Source: Planctomycetes bacterium syqfu (GTDB lineage: Bacteria > Planctomycetota > Phycisphaerae > Phycisphaerales > Phycisphaeraceae). From it: 64,000 nucleotides of DNA. The notes beneath the pieces were generated by a model. That model was not told the origin of the DNA, did no database searches, and worked only from the letters and a program-made list of their open reading frames with translations. The stretch spans positions 6,758,001-6,822,000 of the forward strand of contig CP087563.1 in the NCBI GenBank assembly GCA_020974905.1, read 5' to 3'. Positions 9,734 to 18,881 of the stretch are shown here, one piece after another. Each line of letters starts with the position of its first letter. Within the stretch, counting starts at the first letter, position 1. A program made the translations under genes and the position numbers.

Positions 9734-11227
9734 ATGTCACTGAATGTGTTGATGATCCTGGCTGATGAGCATCATGCCAGCCTGTTGAGTTGCTGCGGTC
9801 ATCCCCAGGTCAAGACGCCAAACTTAGATCGCTTTGCTGCCAGCGGGATTCGATTTACCAATGCCTATACGCAAAATCCAATCTGCACGCCAAGCAGAAC
9901 ATCGATTTTATCGGGGCAGTATTGTCATAACCATTTGATTTATGGCTTAAGCGGTCCTTCTAATCAACTGCCTTCGAATCTGCTTCGTGAATTTCAACGC
10001 GCCGGTTATCGCACTGCTGCATTGGGTAAGACACATCTGCCCAACTATCCGCGGAACTGGATTGCCGATGACGTGGAACTTTTTGACGATGCCTATGCAG
10101 ATGAACATGGCAGATTGGGGCGTTCTGCGTTTCTTGAATATCTTGAGTCTATCGGGATGCGACATCTTGAGGACAGTTACTACAATCCCGATCACTATGG
10201 TCCGGGGCGGTCAATCAGTTTCGATGCAATGGTTTCGGAGTTGCCATATGAACACACGCACGAACGCTTTCATGCGCGCCGGGCATTGGGGTTTATCGAT
10301 CAGGAACCCGATCTGCCGTTTTGTATTCAGCTTAACTTCCAGAAACCGCATCATCCTTTGCTGCCTCAACAGCAGTTCTGGGACATGTATCCGGAAGATA
10401 TTGAGTTACCCGAAACATTCGATCTTCAGCCGACACATCGTCCACCGCATTTTCAGGTGATGTGGCAAAAGTATCGGGAGTATGCCTTCACTTACACCAA
10501 AGAAGGTGACAGCTTTGAAGACCGCGCCCGAAGAGCCTGGCGTGGGACATTGGCCTGTATCTCACAGATTGACGATGTGTTTGGCCACGTGATGGATCAT
10601 CTGGAGCATTCAGGTCGACTTGATAACACGATTGTGATTTATGGTTCGGATCACGGCTGTTATCACACCATTCACGGTCTTCAGGAAAAGACGCCGGGTA
10701 TTTGCTCTGACGCCGTCTGTCGTGTGCCGATGATCTGGCGTGTACCGGGACTCAAACCGCAGGTGTCCGACGCATTGGTTGAAAATGTTGACATAACGCC
10801 GACGTTGCTTTCGGTATGCGGCCTTAAACCGTTGCTGTCGGCTGACGGCATGGACCTCTCAGCATTACTGCGAGGCGAAGTCCAATCAATCAAAGAGGAA
10901 GCTGTCACTGAGAACGCTTTAGCCAAGTCCATTCGTTGGGATAAGTATCGCTATGTGCATTATCCCAATGTCATGTTCTCCGGGCAGGATCATGGTGAAC
11001 TTTACGATTTGGATGCCGACCCACTGGAGAAGGTCAATCTCTACCATCAACCTGACTGCCAACACCTTGTCGAGCAGGGTCGCGGGCGCTTACTTGACTG
11101 GCTGATTCGTACCACACAAGTTCGACATCGGTCACCCCTGAAGATGCCTGATGTGGATGTGGACTGGAATTCGGGTGGGGCATTTTCTGCAACTAATGAC
11201 TGCCCTGAACAACTGCTTTACCTGTAG
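9734..11227 (+). CDS. Sulfatase (formylglycine-dependent), apparently cytoplasmic
   Basis: A 497-residue type I sulfatase. The N-terminal metal-binding segment (MILADEHHASLL) and the CTPSR motif at Cys51 are present. In this family the cysteine is converted to formylglycine, the catalytic nucleophile. Later motifs include FQKPHHP and YGSDHG with a second metal ligand. ATG 9734 is chosen because GGAGAG lies seven bases upstream; a frame start at 9704 has no such signal. With that start there is no signal peptide, unlike the Tat-exported sulfatase at 56410, so it may desulfate imported oligosaccharides (inference). It lies 60 bases after the DUF6067-like gene in the same direction. No maturase gene (anaerobic or FGE type) was seen in the window. 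Confidence 0.9.
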   Translation: MSLNVLMILADEHHASLLSCCGHPQVKTPNLDRFAASGIRFTNAYTQNPICTPSRTSILSGQYCHNHLIYGLSGPSNQLPSNLLREFQRAGYRTAALGKTHLPNYPRNWIADDVELFDDAYADEHGRLGRSAFLEYLESIGMRHLEDSYYNPDHYGPGRSISFDAMVSELPYEHTHERFHARRALGFIDQEPDLPFCIQLNFQKPHHPLLPQQQFWDMYPEDIELPETFDLQPTHRPPHFQVMWQKYREYAFTYTKEGDSFEDRARRAWRGTLACISQIDDVFGHVMDHLEHSGRLDNTIVIYGSDHGCYHTIHGLQEKTPGICSDAVCRVPMIWRVPGLKPQVSDALVENVDITPTLLSVCGLKPLLSADGMDLSALLRGEVQSIKEEAVTENALAKSIRWDKYRYVHYPNVMFSGQDHGELYDLDADPLEKVNLYHQPDCQHLVEQGRGRLLDWLIRTTQVRHRSPLKMPDVDVDWNSGGAFSATNDCPEQLLYL

Positions 11228-11295
11228 ATTTTTTCTCCCAACGCTGAATCAAAGAAGATTCAAGCATTGGTGTTTTAAGTATTGAGGATTTTTTG

Positions 11296-13251
11296 ATGAA
11301 TAGCTCAACATGGCAACTTGCCGACCAGTCACTTTCTATTGAAATTACCCATGGCGAATCGTCACTTGAAGCTGTGGTTACCGACAAGACAAGCGGTCGC
11401 ATCTGGGGGCCGGTGCCGCTTCTTGAGTTGGAGATATACAGCAAGGCCGAGTTCCGCGCCAACCTTGTCAAGCAATATCGCATTGACCTGGTTGAGCAGG
11501 AAGAACACGGGCTTCATGTGTCGATTGGTCATAACTATTGGGGAGTGCGGGTTGGTTTATGGCTGTCGGTTTTGGATGGCGAGCTTGTGGTCAAGATGCC
11601 TGTTGCCGAGGTGTATGAGGATCAGATCAAGACCAAGCGTCTTCTTGGCGTTCACGTGTTGCCGGGTTTGCTCGACGCCGATCCGGATGACCAGATGTTA
11701 CTGCCGTTAAACACCGGCTGTCTTTGTTCGCCGCGGGATAAGCCTGCATTGTCTGATCGTTTTATGTTTTATGGTGAGCAGAACCGCTGGGAGTTGATGC
11801 CGATGTTGCCAGTGGCTGCTGTGCATGGCAAGAACGGCGGGATGATGGTGTTGGCTTCCGAGGCCGCAGCGGAAGTTGAGTGTCACGTTGCCACCGATGG
11901 ACGTGGGCATGGGCATTTCACAATGGGATTGACGCTGCGTCAGGATTGGCCGGATCCCGTTGATTGGCCGACGCGCGAGTTGCGTTACCGATTCATCCCA
12001 TCGGAGGATCATCTGCTTGAACATGTTGCCAACCGCCTGCGAAAACATCTGACAGAGGATCTGCACAAGCCGACCATTGAGCAGCGAATCAAAGAGTCAC
12101 CTGAACTGGCCTACATGGTTGATGGTTACACGATGAAGCTGTTTTTCGGTGTCGAGCATTGTGGGATCATGATGCTCAACGAGGAAAAGAAGGGGACGGT
12201 TTCCTTTCAACGTGCGATGACATTCGCCCAGGCCCAGGCAGGTTTACGCCGACTTCACGAAGCAGGAATCGACCGGATTTACACGCAATCAGTCGGGTGG
12301 AACCCCAATGGTCATGACGGACTTTATCCAACGGTTTGGCCGATCGAGGAAAGACTTGGAGGTGAACGTGGCTTTCGCCAGCTGATCCAGGCTGGCAAAG
12401 ACATGGGCTATCGGATGCATGTGCATGATGACCGGGTGTTTTCCGTTGAGCGAAGTCCGGACCATCAAGTCGATCAATTGATTTTTGACATGTGGGGCCA
12501 ACCCATGGGGCTTGGCGAATGGGGCGGGGGGACAGCATTTACGCCCAACACGCTACTGCAAACGGATGAACAATTGCTTGCACATTATGACAAGCTCAAA
12601 TCACTGGGGCTTGATGGCATGGGGTATCTCGATGCCATGGGCAGTCCGCTGTATCGCAATTACCATCCCAACGCCCGGTTCGGCCGGAGCACTTATGCAA
12701 CGATGATCAACCGACTCATTGAGCTTGCACGTCGTTCTTATGGTTCGGCTGGAACCGAGTGTGGGTTCTTTTATTGTGCAGCGGTGGCAGACAGTGTCTG
12801 TACTGGCGGAGAACAATTCCACTGGGATGCCTGTTGGCCGCAATGGGACATCACGCAAATGATGGACCAACGCGTCCCGCTTTATCGCATGGTGTTCAGC
12901 GGTTTTGTCTTTGAAGAGCGGCAGGGAATTGCATGGGAAGATGTGATGCATGCGGTCCTGTTTGGTAAACATCTTCGCGATGAGTGGAGTATGGAGCCGG
13001 GTGTGATGCCGATTCTCACGGATGATCGCGTGGCCAAACTCAAAGCTTGTTATGACGTTGCCTACAAACAATTCGGACATCTCCAGCTTCAACCAATCAC
13101 AAAATGGTCCGAAGAGGGCGCGACCCAACGCACCCAATTTGCCGATGGCACGGAAGTGACCGCGGACTTTGAAGCCGGGCGACTTTTTGTAAATGGTCAA
13201 GAGATTGACTGTCCGGTTGCGCTTCAGGAAAAAGCCTGTCAGCCTTGTTGA
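11296..13251 (+). CDS. Glycoside-hydrolase-like protein (tentatively DUF5696-type)
   Basis: A 651-residue protein without a signal peptide. ATG 11296 follows a GAGGA ribosome-binding sequence. The N-terminal half is beta-rich. The second half looks like a TIM-barrel glycosidase: a GIDRIYTQSVGWNPNGHDG strand, a MHVHDDRV segment with paired histidines, GLDGMGYLDAMG with conserved acids, and GTECGFF. The closest match by eye is to the DUF5696 proteins found beside carbohydrate-degrading genes. I do not recognise it beyond that, and the reaction is not known. Being cytoplasmic and following the cytoplasmic sulfatase, it may act on the desulfated oligosaccharide (inference). The operon continues into a broken GH42-like gene. 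Confidence 0.65.
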   Translation: MNSSTWQLADQSLSIEITHGESSLEAVVTDKTSGRIWGPVPLLELEIYSKAEFRANLVKQYRIDLVEQEEHGLHVSIGHNYWGVRVGLWLSVLDGELVVKMPVAEVYEDQIKTKRLLGVHVLPGLLDADPDDQMLLPLNTGCLCSPRDKPALSDRFMFYGEQNRWELMPMLPVAAVHGKNGGMMVLASEAAAEVECHVATDGRGHGHFTMGLTLRQDWPDPVDWPTRELRYRFIPSEDHLLEHVANRLRKHLTEDLHKPTIEQRIKESPELAYMVDGYTMKLFFGVEHCGIMMLNEEKKGTVSFQRAMTFAQAQAGLRRLHEAGIDRIYTQSVGWNPNGHDGLYPTVWPIEERLGGERGFRQLIQAGKDMGYRMHVHDDRVFSVERSPDHQVDQLIFDMWGQPMGLGEWGGGTAFTPNTLLQTDEQLLAHYDKLKSLGLDGMGYLDAMGSPLYRNYHPNARFGRSTYATMINRLIELARRSYGSAGTECGFFYCAAVADSVCTGGEQFHWDACWPQWDITQMMDQRVPLYRMVFSGFVFEERQGIAWEDVMHAVLFGKHLRDEWSMEPGVMPILTDDRVAKLKACYDVAYKQFGHLQLQPITKWSEEGATQRTQFADGTEVTADFEAGRLFVNGQEIDCPVALQEKACQPC

Positions 13252-13297
13252 GAAGTTGAAAGTGAATTCCGATAGATCGAGAGAAAGATCGTTCGCA

Positions 13298-13642
13298 ATG
13301 CTGATCGGCACTCAATATTTCCGACCACCAAATCCTGAGCCCGACGTTTAGGAGACAGATTTAAAGCAGATTGCAGAGCTTGGAATGTTACTGGTGCGCT
13401 GCTGGATTTATTGGCGACATGTTCAACCTCAGCAAGGGCAGTGGTATTGGGGTGACTTCGATCGCTTCATGGATTTATCCCACCACAATGGGTTGAAGGT
13501 TGTTATCCAGCTGTTGCCTGAATGCCAACCCAATTGGTTTTTGCAGCAACATCGTGAGCTTTGGCCCCGTGATGAAAACGGTCGGGAGATGGGGCAGGAA
13601 GGTTATGGTGGCGCTAATACGCCTTTGTCTTGTATTTTTTGA
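13298..13642 (+). pseudogene. Truncated GH42-like beta-galactosidase remnant
   Basis: From ATG 13298 the sequence reads MLIGTQYFRPPNPEPDV, then an in-frame TAG at 13349-13351. It continues in the same frame with ETDLKQIAELGMLLVR, W-IYWRHVQPQQGQWYWGDF, FMDLSHHNGLKVVIQLLPE and a LWPRDENGREMGQEG segment, ending at TGA 13640-13642. This is the first strand-helix portion of a GH42-type beta-galactosidase, normally about 650 residues or more. Only about 115 codons remain and the catalytic glutamates are gone. The nonsense codon and the missing 550 or so residues show a decayed gene. The next gene starts 11 bases after its end, so the deletion probably removed the 3' part before that gene. Confidence 0.75.
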
Positions 13643-13652
13643 AAGTAGATTG

Positions 13653-15485
13653 ATGATCAACTCCAGAATTTTAAGAAATGTTTCTTTGACGCCTGTTTTA
13701 CTCGCATTGCTTTGTGTCGGAACTGCCAAGGCTGATCCGCAAATTACCCAGGACAATGCAGGGCGTGTCACTGTCAAAGCTCAGCGTTACAGTGCTGCTG
13801 TGACCCCTGAGGGCATGCTTGCTGACGTGTTGGTTGATGGTTCACCAACCGTTAAAGGTGGGTTTCCCGAACCTGAACAAGGGGCGTTAACTTCGGTGAA
13901 TCTGACGGGCAACCTGGTTGCTGTCCGACGTGGGACGCAGCGGGTGGAGTACACATTTTTTGATACCCACATCCATGTGGAAAGCGAAGGCTACGCTTAC
14001 AATCTGATCTATGAACTGGAATCCTGTGCAGCCGTGGTCGCAGAAGGTGGCAAAGGTGGACCGGTCAAGCAACATGTTCCCTATGGAAACAGTAAAGCAA
14101 TCGTGTTGAAAAACGGCAAGATGATTGCCTACTCCCAACCGTTTCATTTTCAACGTCCCAAGCAAGGACGACTTGTCTTCTCAAATTATCTGAATCGTTC
14201 CGTCAAACGCGGTGCGTTGATTAAGTTTGACCTTGAACTGGGACTCTCAGCCCAGGCAGTGGATCAGCTTAGTGGTCTGAAAATCAACACACCCACTTCC
14301 GATTACGGTCCACTTCATGAAGACGGAAATCTCGGCCAGGGGATGTGTCATTTTCCTGATGGCAACAAGGTCATGTTTCAATCCGTTCAGACCAATGCAT
14401 CGGATACGCAACTCGATGGCATTGTCTATCAATTAACCGTCCTGGATCATTACCTTGAAGGTCAAGCGGTTGTCACGAAGGAAAAGAAAGTCGATCTGCC
14501 TGCCAATGAGCAGTGTCAGATCGACTGGGAATTACCCAAACTCAAACCCGGCTTTTACTATGCAACGATTCTCTGCCAACGGCAGGGGGAAGTGCTTACT
14601 CAGGCCCGACAGGATTTTGCAGTCAATCTCTCTGACTACAATCATCCACTGACTCGACCCGATGACTTTGAGTCATTCTGGGAAGCACAACTTGCTAAAA
14701 TTCGTGCGATTCCATTCGACGAAAAGTCGGTTAAAAATTCCACGAAGTCCACTAACGATTTTACGATTTACGATGTGCAGATTACCGGGCATGATGGTCA
14801 ACCCGTGACATTTGAATTGAGTGTGCCTGCTTCAAGTGGACCGCATTATTTTGTCTGGAATACAAAGCAGCTTCAGAATCATGCGCGATTTCATTTTCCA
14901 CAAAAACGCCATTTTCCCGAGCAGGCAACCTACCGCCGATGGGATTCAAAGGAAGAGAATAATCTGCTTGATGTCATTCTCTATTTTCGTCGACTCATCG
15001 ATTACCTGGTCCAGCGTCCGGACATCGACAAGATCTATTTGACCGGTGCCAGTCGCACAGGACCCGTGCAGTTTATCTGTGCAGCACTTGATCCCACGCA
15101 AATCATCGGTCTGGATATTCACGTACCCTGCCCGGTGGGAATGAGTTGGAAGCAACCTCCGTTTCGCGGTTGGGGTGGTAAGCCTGGTAACCTATCCTGG
15201 GAGCAATACCTGGAGATGGCATCCTATGTCGATGCAATGAATCACGCACCGGATATCAAAGTGCCGTTTGTTGTCATGTATGGCATACTTGATGATTTGG
15301 CTCCGCCCCAGGGAGTTGAAGCCATGTTCAAACATGCGATCCAGTCACCCTGGAAGCGAATCAGCCGTGATGGTGCTGGTCATCAAACCAGTAATGGGTT
15401 TAAAGAGTTGCGTACGCAACTGCGTGAAAAACTGGGAATCAGTGGTGATGTTGAATCCGACGAGGATATTCTCAAAGCTCATTGA
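13653..15485 (+). CDS. Secreted acetyl-xylan-esterase-like alpha/beta hydrolase
   Basis: A 610-residue protein with a clear signal peptide from ATG 13653 (SLTPVLLALLCVGTAKA before Asp-Pro). The N-terminal 330 residues are beta-rich and unassigned. The C-terminal part resembles the AXE1 acetyl xylan esterase family: an entry helix PDDFESFWEAQLAKI, a nucleophile elbow GASRTG with Ser467, an acid segment MYGILDDLAPPQG and a terminal His in GAGHQTS. The stretch between the entry strand and the nucleophile is unusually short, and I see no HG-type oxyanion-hole motif, so activity is not certain. It presumably removes acetyl or other ester groups from a polysaccharide in the periplasm. Upstream in-frame sequence belongs to the GH42-like remnant in another frame, so longer start choices are rejected. 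Confidence 0.75.
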   Translation: MINSRILRNVSLTPVLLALLCVGTAKADPQITQDNAGRVTVKAQRYSAAVTPEGMLADVLVDGSPTVKGGFPEPEQGALTSVNLTGNLVAVRRGTQRVEYTFFDTHIHVESEGYAYNLIYELESCAAVVAEGGKGGPVKQHVPYGNSKAIVLKNGKMIAYSQPFHFQRPKQGRLVFSNYLNRSVKRGALIKFDLELGLSAQAVDQLSGLKINTPTSDYGPLHEDGNLGQGMCHFPDGNKVMFQSVQTNASDTQLDGIVYQLTVLDHYLEGQAVVTKEKKVDLPANEQCQIDWELPKLKPGFYYATILCQRQGEVLTQARQDFAVNLSDYNHPLTRPDDFESFWEAQLAKIRAIPFDEKSVKNSTKSTNDFTIYDVQITGHDGQPVTFELSVPASSGPHYFVWNTKQLQNHARFHFPQKRHFPEQATYRRWDSKEENNLLDVILYFRRLIDYLVQRPDIDKIYLTGASRTGPVQFICAALDPTQIIGLDIHVPCPVGMSWKQPPFRGWGGKPGNLSWEQYLEMASYVDAMNHAPDIKVPFVVMYGILDDLAPPQGVEAMFKHAIQSPWKRISRDGAGHQTSNGFKELRTQLREKLGISGDVESDEDILKAH

Positions 15486-15524
15486 ATCGAACAGACACAT
15501 TGAGCCGTGAAATTGATCGACAAT

Positions 15525-15578
15525 TGAGTCCCTCCCGGTCTTCGTACCAGTCACTGTGAGAGAATCGGGAGGGTCTCA
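15525..15578. terminator. Long hairpin after the esterase gene
   Basis: TGAG-T-CCCTCCCG at the left pairs with CGGGAGGG-T-CTCA at the right across a 28-base loop; only one position is mismatched. There is no uridine run on either side, so it may be an RNA-processing or attenuating structure rather than a classic intrinsic terminator. The remainder of 15486-15822 holds no recognisable gene. Confidence 0.4.
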
Positions 15579-15822
15579 AGGTGCATTCCCTTCTAAAGCT
15601 TATAATTTTCGGTTGTTACTTTAAGCAACGATAGAAGGACGGTAATTGTCTAACCACATAATAATTATGTGTTGCTAGTGTTTGGGATAGTGTATTGAGT
15701 GTAAGTAATTCCAAGCGTTGTCGATATCAAAATTTTCTGATCCGTGCCCCAATGAACGCAAAAAAAATCAGATAGATAAATGTCGTGCTTTTCAACAATT
15801 TTATCTGATACATGTTCTTCTA

Positions 15823-16177
15823 GAGCCCCTTGCGCGATTGACTGCCTCCCCTGATAATGTGTTATCTACATTGAAGGAGGCTGTCGATGGCATTATCAAT
15901 GGACATTCGCAAACACATCATCGCACAAGCAGCAGGGCGTGATTGATGCGATTGAAGCCAAGGGATGTGATGTATGGTTTTTGCCACCGTACTCGCCGGA
16001 CTTGAATCCGATTGAGATGCTCTGGTCGAAGGTCAATCGCATCTGCGCGCGACTGCTGCCCGAACGTTTGAGGGCTTGGTCCAAGCCGTCTGCGAAGCGA
16101 TCAAACATGTCGAACCAAACGAGTGTCAACACTATTTTGAAGTAGCTGGGTACAGTAGATAAATACGCAAAACGCTC
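15823..16177 (+). mobile_element. Internally deleted IS630-type element (355 bp)
   Basis: The ends are imperfect inverted repeats, GAGCCCCTTGCG at the left and, read on the other strand, GAGCGTTTTGCG at the right (9 of 12 matching). Each end is directly bordered by TA (15821-15822 and 16178-16179), the target duplication typical of the IS630/Tc1 group. Inside are the first residues and the last third of an IS630 transposase. A full element would be about 1.1 kb, so roughly two thirds is missing. It is non-autonomous but could still be mobilised in trans if the ends are intact (inference). Confidence 0.75.
15887..16162 (+). pseudogene. IS630-family transposase remnant
   Basis: A strong ribosome-binding sequence (GAAGGAGG) precedes ATG 15887, which encodes MALSMDIRKHIIAQAAGRD before a stop. 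This matches the start of IS630 transposases. After an internal deletion, a second frame from about 15939 encodes the DDE C-terminal signature FLPPYSPDLNPIEMLWSKV. A further frame change is needed to read the true C-terminus: RTFEGLVQAVCEAIKHV, then HYFEVAGYSR and TAA at 16160-16162. The early catalytic aspartates are absent, so the protein cannot be active. Confidence 0.8.
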
Positions 16178-16305
16178 TAGCTGCCACTAACTCTGGGCTG
16201 AAGGATGCAAAAGCATTCCGATTGAATGTGAACACAGTAGATCCTTTCCAGCGTTGTTCTGAATCTGCAATTCATATTTGAGACGCATACAATTTTCTTG
16301 TTTCC

Positions 16306-16367
16306 GATACACCTTTTTGTGAGATAACCCCGGTTAAGTGTGCTAAAAACTGTCGAAATGCTGTTTT
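16306..16367. repeat. 62-bp direct repeat, left copy
   Basis: Starts GATACACCTTTTTG and contains the dyad TAACC-CC-GGTTA. It matches the copy at 23743-23804 at 58 of 62 positions, in the same orientation and 7437 bases apart. It ends two bases before the stop codon of the E2-like gene. Bases 16178-16305, between the IS630 relic and this repeat, hold no gene that I can see. Confidence 0.85.
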
Positions 16368-16368
16368 T

Positions 16369-16836
16369 TTACTTTATGTTGTGAACAAGATCGTCATGTT
16401 GCAATGGGAATTCGTGCCCATGTTCGATCGCCCATGCTGCTGCCTTTGCGTTGAGCGGGCTTTGTGTGTTGTAGCTTTGATAGCAGAGCATCTCGCCAAT
16501 ACGAACAATCAGATCGACCAAACGTTGACCAGCACTCCAGTGATCGCCGATGCAGATTTTCTGCTCATCAATATTGGGATGAAACACCGGCGTGAGCATT
16601 CGGCAAAACGGTGGGCGGCGGGGGTAGTCCAGTGACAGAAAAATTTCGGCTGTATAGCCAATGTGAAGCATGGGGCTATCTGTTGCATCGAGCACCATTG
16701 AACGCACTTTATACAACACGTTGTACTTTTCCGGCGGTGTTCCTTCAGTTTGAACGATTTCAATGAAGGGATGATCCGCGAAGGTATCGGTGACTTGTTG
16801 GGCGTCGGCAGCTAAACGTCTTAAGCGTGGGTGCAT
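16369..16836 (-). CDS. Ubiquitin-conjugating E2-like protein
   Basis: A 155-residue protein with the full landmark series of the UBC fold: YPRRPP at 71-76, the HPN signature at 86-88 (FHPNID), the candidate catalytic Cys95 in KICIGDHW seven residues after HPN, a following Trp100, and a C-terminal PLNAKAA segment at 127-133. These match the order and spacing of eukaryotic E2 enzymes, so thioester transfer from the E1-like protein at 20002-21207 is expected. It is the last gene of the nine-gene operon, 20 bases after the RING-like gene. Sequence context supports the role; activity is inferred. Confidence 0.88.
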   Translation of the reverse strand: MHPRLRRLAADAQQVTDTFADHPFIEIVQTEGTPPEKYNVLYKVRSMVLDATDSPMLHIGYTAEIFLSLDYPRRPPFCRMLTPVFHPNIDEQKICIGDHWSAGQRLVDLIVRIGEMLCYQSYNTQSPLNAKAAAWAIEHGHEFPLQHDDLVHNIK

Positions 16837-16856
16837 GATGAATCTCGTTAACTTGA

Positions 16857-17462
16857 TCAGGAACCAAAGATACTGTGAAGCAGGACGACAAGCAGCATGA
16901 TCAGGCTTTGAAACCAGGCAATGCCCAGGGCAATTTTACAGATAGCCGAATACATGGCGGGTAGTTTTGCGATGACCTGGCGATTGGATCGATACCAGAA
17001 CAAACCGACGATGGCGGCAAGGGGAGCGGTACATGAAATGATGCTGAAAACAAAGAGCCATATCCCTTGCAGACGAACTTGGGGAATGCGTTTCTTGAGT
17101 TGTGTATCTGATTGAAACGTGTTGACATCCTGCGGTTTGGCCGAGTCGAATATCGTGCCACAGAAGCGACAACGTATGGCAGCAGCTTGAATGGTTTTGT
17201 TGCATGACGGACAGGGTTTTTCTTCACAGCCCCAATATGATGCCGGGATTTCCACGTCCGTGAATTTTTCTGTAGGTGGACATTGGGAACAGCCATATTG
17301 AGCGCATCCGCCGTTGTACTCCCAGCATTCAGTGTGGTAAACGCTATGGCAATCCGTGCAGTCGACGGTTGGTTCGCCGGGCAAGATCGGTGCCTGGCAG
17401 ATTGGGCACTGATCCTGCTGAGTGTTGACAGTCGCATCGGGTTGGTGTTCGTTGGATGACAT
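16857..17462 (-). CDS. RING-like zinc-finger membrane protein (candidate E3)
   Basis: A 201-residue protein. Residues 19-61 hold a RING-like treble-clef pattern: C19xxC22, C35xxC38, H43xxC46, then C53, C58 and C61. A second zinc pair set follows, C84xxC87 and C98xxC101, like a zinc ribbon. Two hydrophobic segments (about 128-155 and 170-198) predict membrane anchoring with the zinc domains in the cytoplasm. RING-type domains recruit charged E2 proteins, and the E2-like gene lies directly downstream, so an E3 role is a reasonable inference. The ligand spacing is not the canonical eukaryotic one; it resembles the prokaryotic RING families. It begins two bases after the stop of the FHA gene, indicating tight co-translation. 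Confidence 0.75.
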   Translation of the reverse strand: MSSNEHQPDATVNTQQDQCPICQAPILPGEPTVDCTDCHSVYHTECWEYNGGCAQYGCSQCPPTEKFTDVEIPASYWGCEEKPCPSCNKTIQAAAIRCRFCGTIFDSAKPQDVNTFQSDTQLKKRIPQVRLQGIWLFVFSIISCTAPLAAIVGLFWYRSNRQVIAKLPAMYSAICKIALGIAWFQSLIMLLVVLLHSIFGS

Positions 17463-17464
17463 GA

Positions 17465-18832
17465 TCAGTTATTGTTGGCCTTGCAATTGAAGGTAAAAAG
17501 AGTGCTGCCCAGTCCGACCTGGTCGCCGTGACGCAGGCGTGACCGCTTGATGACACGCCCGTTGACGGTTATGGGGTATGTTGGATCCATGCCTTCAATT
17601 TCATAGGAACCACCATTGGCACGAAGGATGGCATGATGATCGGTGACTCCGGGATCGTTAAATAGATAGATGTCGGATCGCGGGGAACATCCCATGCGCA
17701 TGGTGTTTTTGAACACGAGAAATTCTTTACCTGCCAGTGGCCCCTTGGTCATGCAGAACCATGCGTCACGGCCGAGTAATTCGACAATGCCGATCATCGC
17801 GCCAACTGTCAGGCCGATAATGGTAAAGCCGATCATGCGTGACCAATGAGCTGAGGGATTGTGTTCACTGACGATCAGGAAGTGCACCGGATCAAAGAGC
17901 AACCCACCGATGAGTCCACCAAGGATGCCGCCGATCAGCCCGTAAAGTGCGAGTTTGCTCGAGCGCATGGCCATACCTTGTCCCAACCCCATTGCCACAC
18001 CTGCAAAAGCCCACGCCAGGGAGCGGCCTCCCATTTGTACAAGGAAGCCGCTGGTGGAGAAACTGCCAATGGCGTCACCGGATTGTCTTGAAGCTAACTC
18101 AGTTAACGGTGTGTAGACGATATTCGCAATGACAGACGAAACAAAGCCACCAAGTAACCCGATGATCAAGCCAACGGCGCCGGCAAGCAATGCACGACGT
18201 ACAAGGCGGCAGGCGATCCCATCAGTTGCGCCAATCCCCAGGCCGATCATGGCTGCAACCAATGGGAAGATGAACATGCTGATGGCTTGGTGTCTTGCAG
18301 AGATTGCATTTAATGATTGGTCGGCATCAGCAGGTGTTTGTGCAGGTGGATTAAGTTCCACGTTAACTGCGTAAGATATTTTTTCACCGAGCTCTGGCAA
18401 CCATTCGACATAGAACCCTGCTTGCTGCTCGATGCGCAGGTCATCAACTGTACTCTCTTTTTGGGTGGTCGGCGTTTGGGCCGAAAGCATAATAACCTGC
18501 CCGTTATCCAGGTGTACTTCTCGGAAGTCCGAGTCTTCTGCATCATTGGGGGCAGCGACGATTTTAGTGACTGTGCCCTGGATATAGATATGATCATCAT
18601 AGAACGGTTCCATGATCGCCCATGCAATAAAGGCGAAGAGTCCGCCTACGAGCATGAAGGTAAACCAGTTTTGCATATACCAATGGCCGTTGCTTTCACG
18701 GGCAATGCCCAATTCGCCGCGCAGGGACATCTGACGTTTGAGCAGATCGTCGACGTGCGAACTATTGGCTTGTTCTTTGGTGATGCGCAGGACCGGCCTT
18801 TGCGTTCCGGAATTGAGGTCGGGCTGGTTCAT
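17465..18832 (-). CDS. Multi-pass membrane protein with C-terminal FHA domain
   Basis: A 455-residue protein. One transmembrane helix lies near 57-75 (WFTFMLVGGLFAFIAWAI), followed by a soluble beta-rich segment at about 78-175. A glycine-rich multi-helix membrane region covers about 185-350. The C-terminus (about 368-450) is an FHA domain, with MRMGCSPRSDIYLF, VTDHHAIL and a VNGR turn. FHA domains bind phosphothreonine peptides, so this protein could place the conjugation machinery at phosphorylated membrane targets (inference). It sits inside the ubiquitin-like operon, 49 bases after the JAMM gene and two bases before the RING-like gene. Confidence 0.85.
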   Translation of the reverse strand: MNQPDLNSGTQRPVLRITKEQANSSHVDDLLKRQMSLRGELGIARESNGHWYMQNWFTFMLVGGLFAFIAWAIMEPFYDDHIYIQGTVTKIVAAPNDAEDSDFREVHLDNGQVIMLSAQTPTTQKESTVDDLRIEQQAGFYVEWLPELGEKISYAVNVELNPPAQTPADADQSLNAISARHQAISMFIFPLVAAMIGLGIGATDGIACRLVRRALLAGAVGLIIGLLGGFVSSVIANIVYTPLTELASRQSGDAIGSFSTSGFLVQMGGRSLAWAFAGVAMGLGQGMAMRSSKLALYGLIGGILGGLIGGLLFDPVHFLIVSEHNPSAHWSRMIGFTIIGLTVGAMIGIVELLGRDAWFCMTKGPLAGKEFLVFKNTMRMGCSPRSDIYLFNDPGVTDHHAILRANGGSYEIEGMDPTYPITVNGRVIKRSRLRHGDQVGLGSTLFTFNCKANNN

Positions 18833-18881
18833 AATTGAAATTCCTGTTTATTGAGCGGGCGTCGTGCTGGGGGCTTGACTG

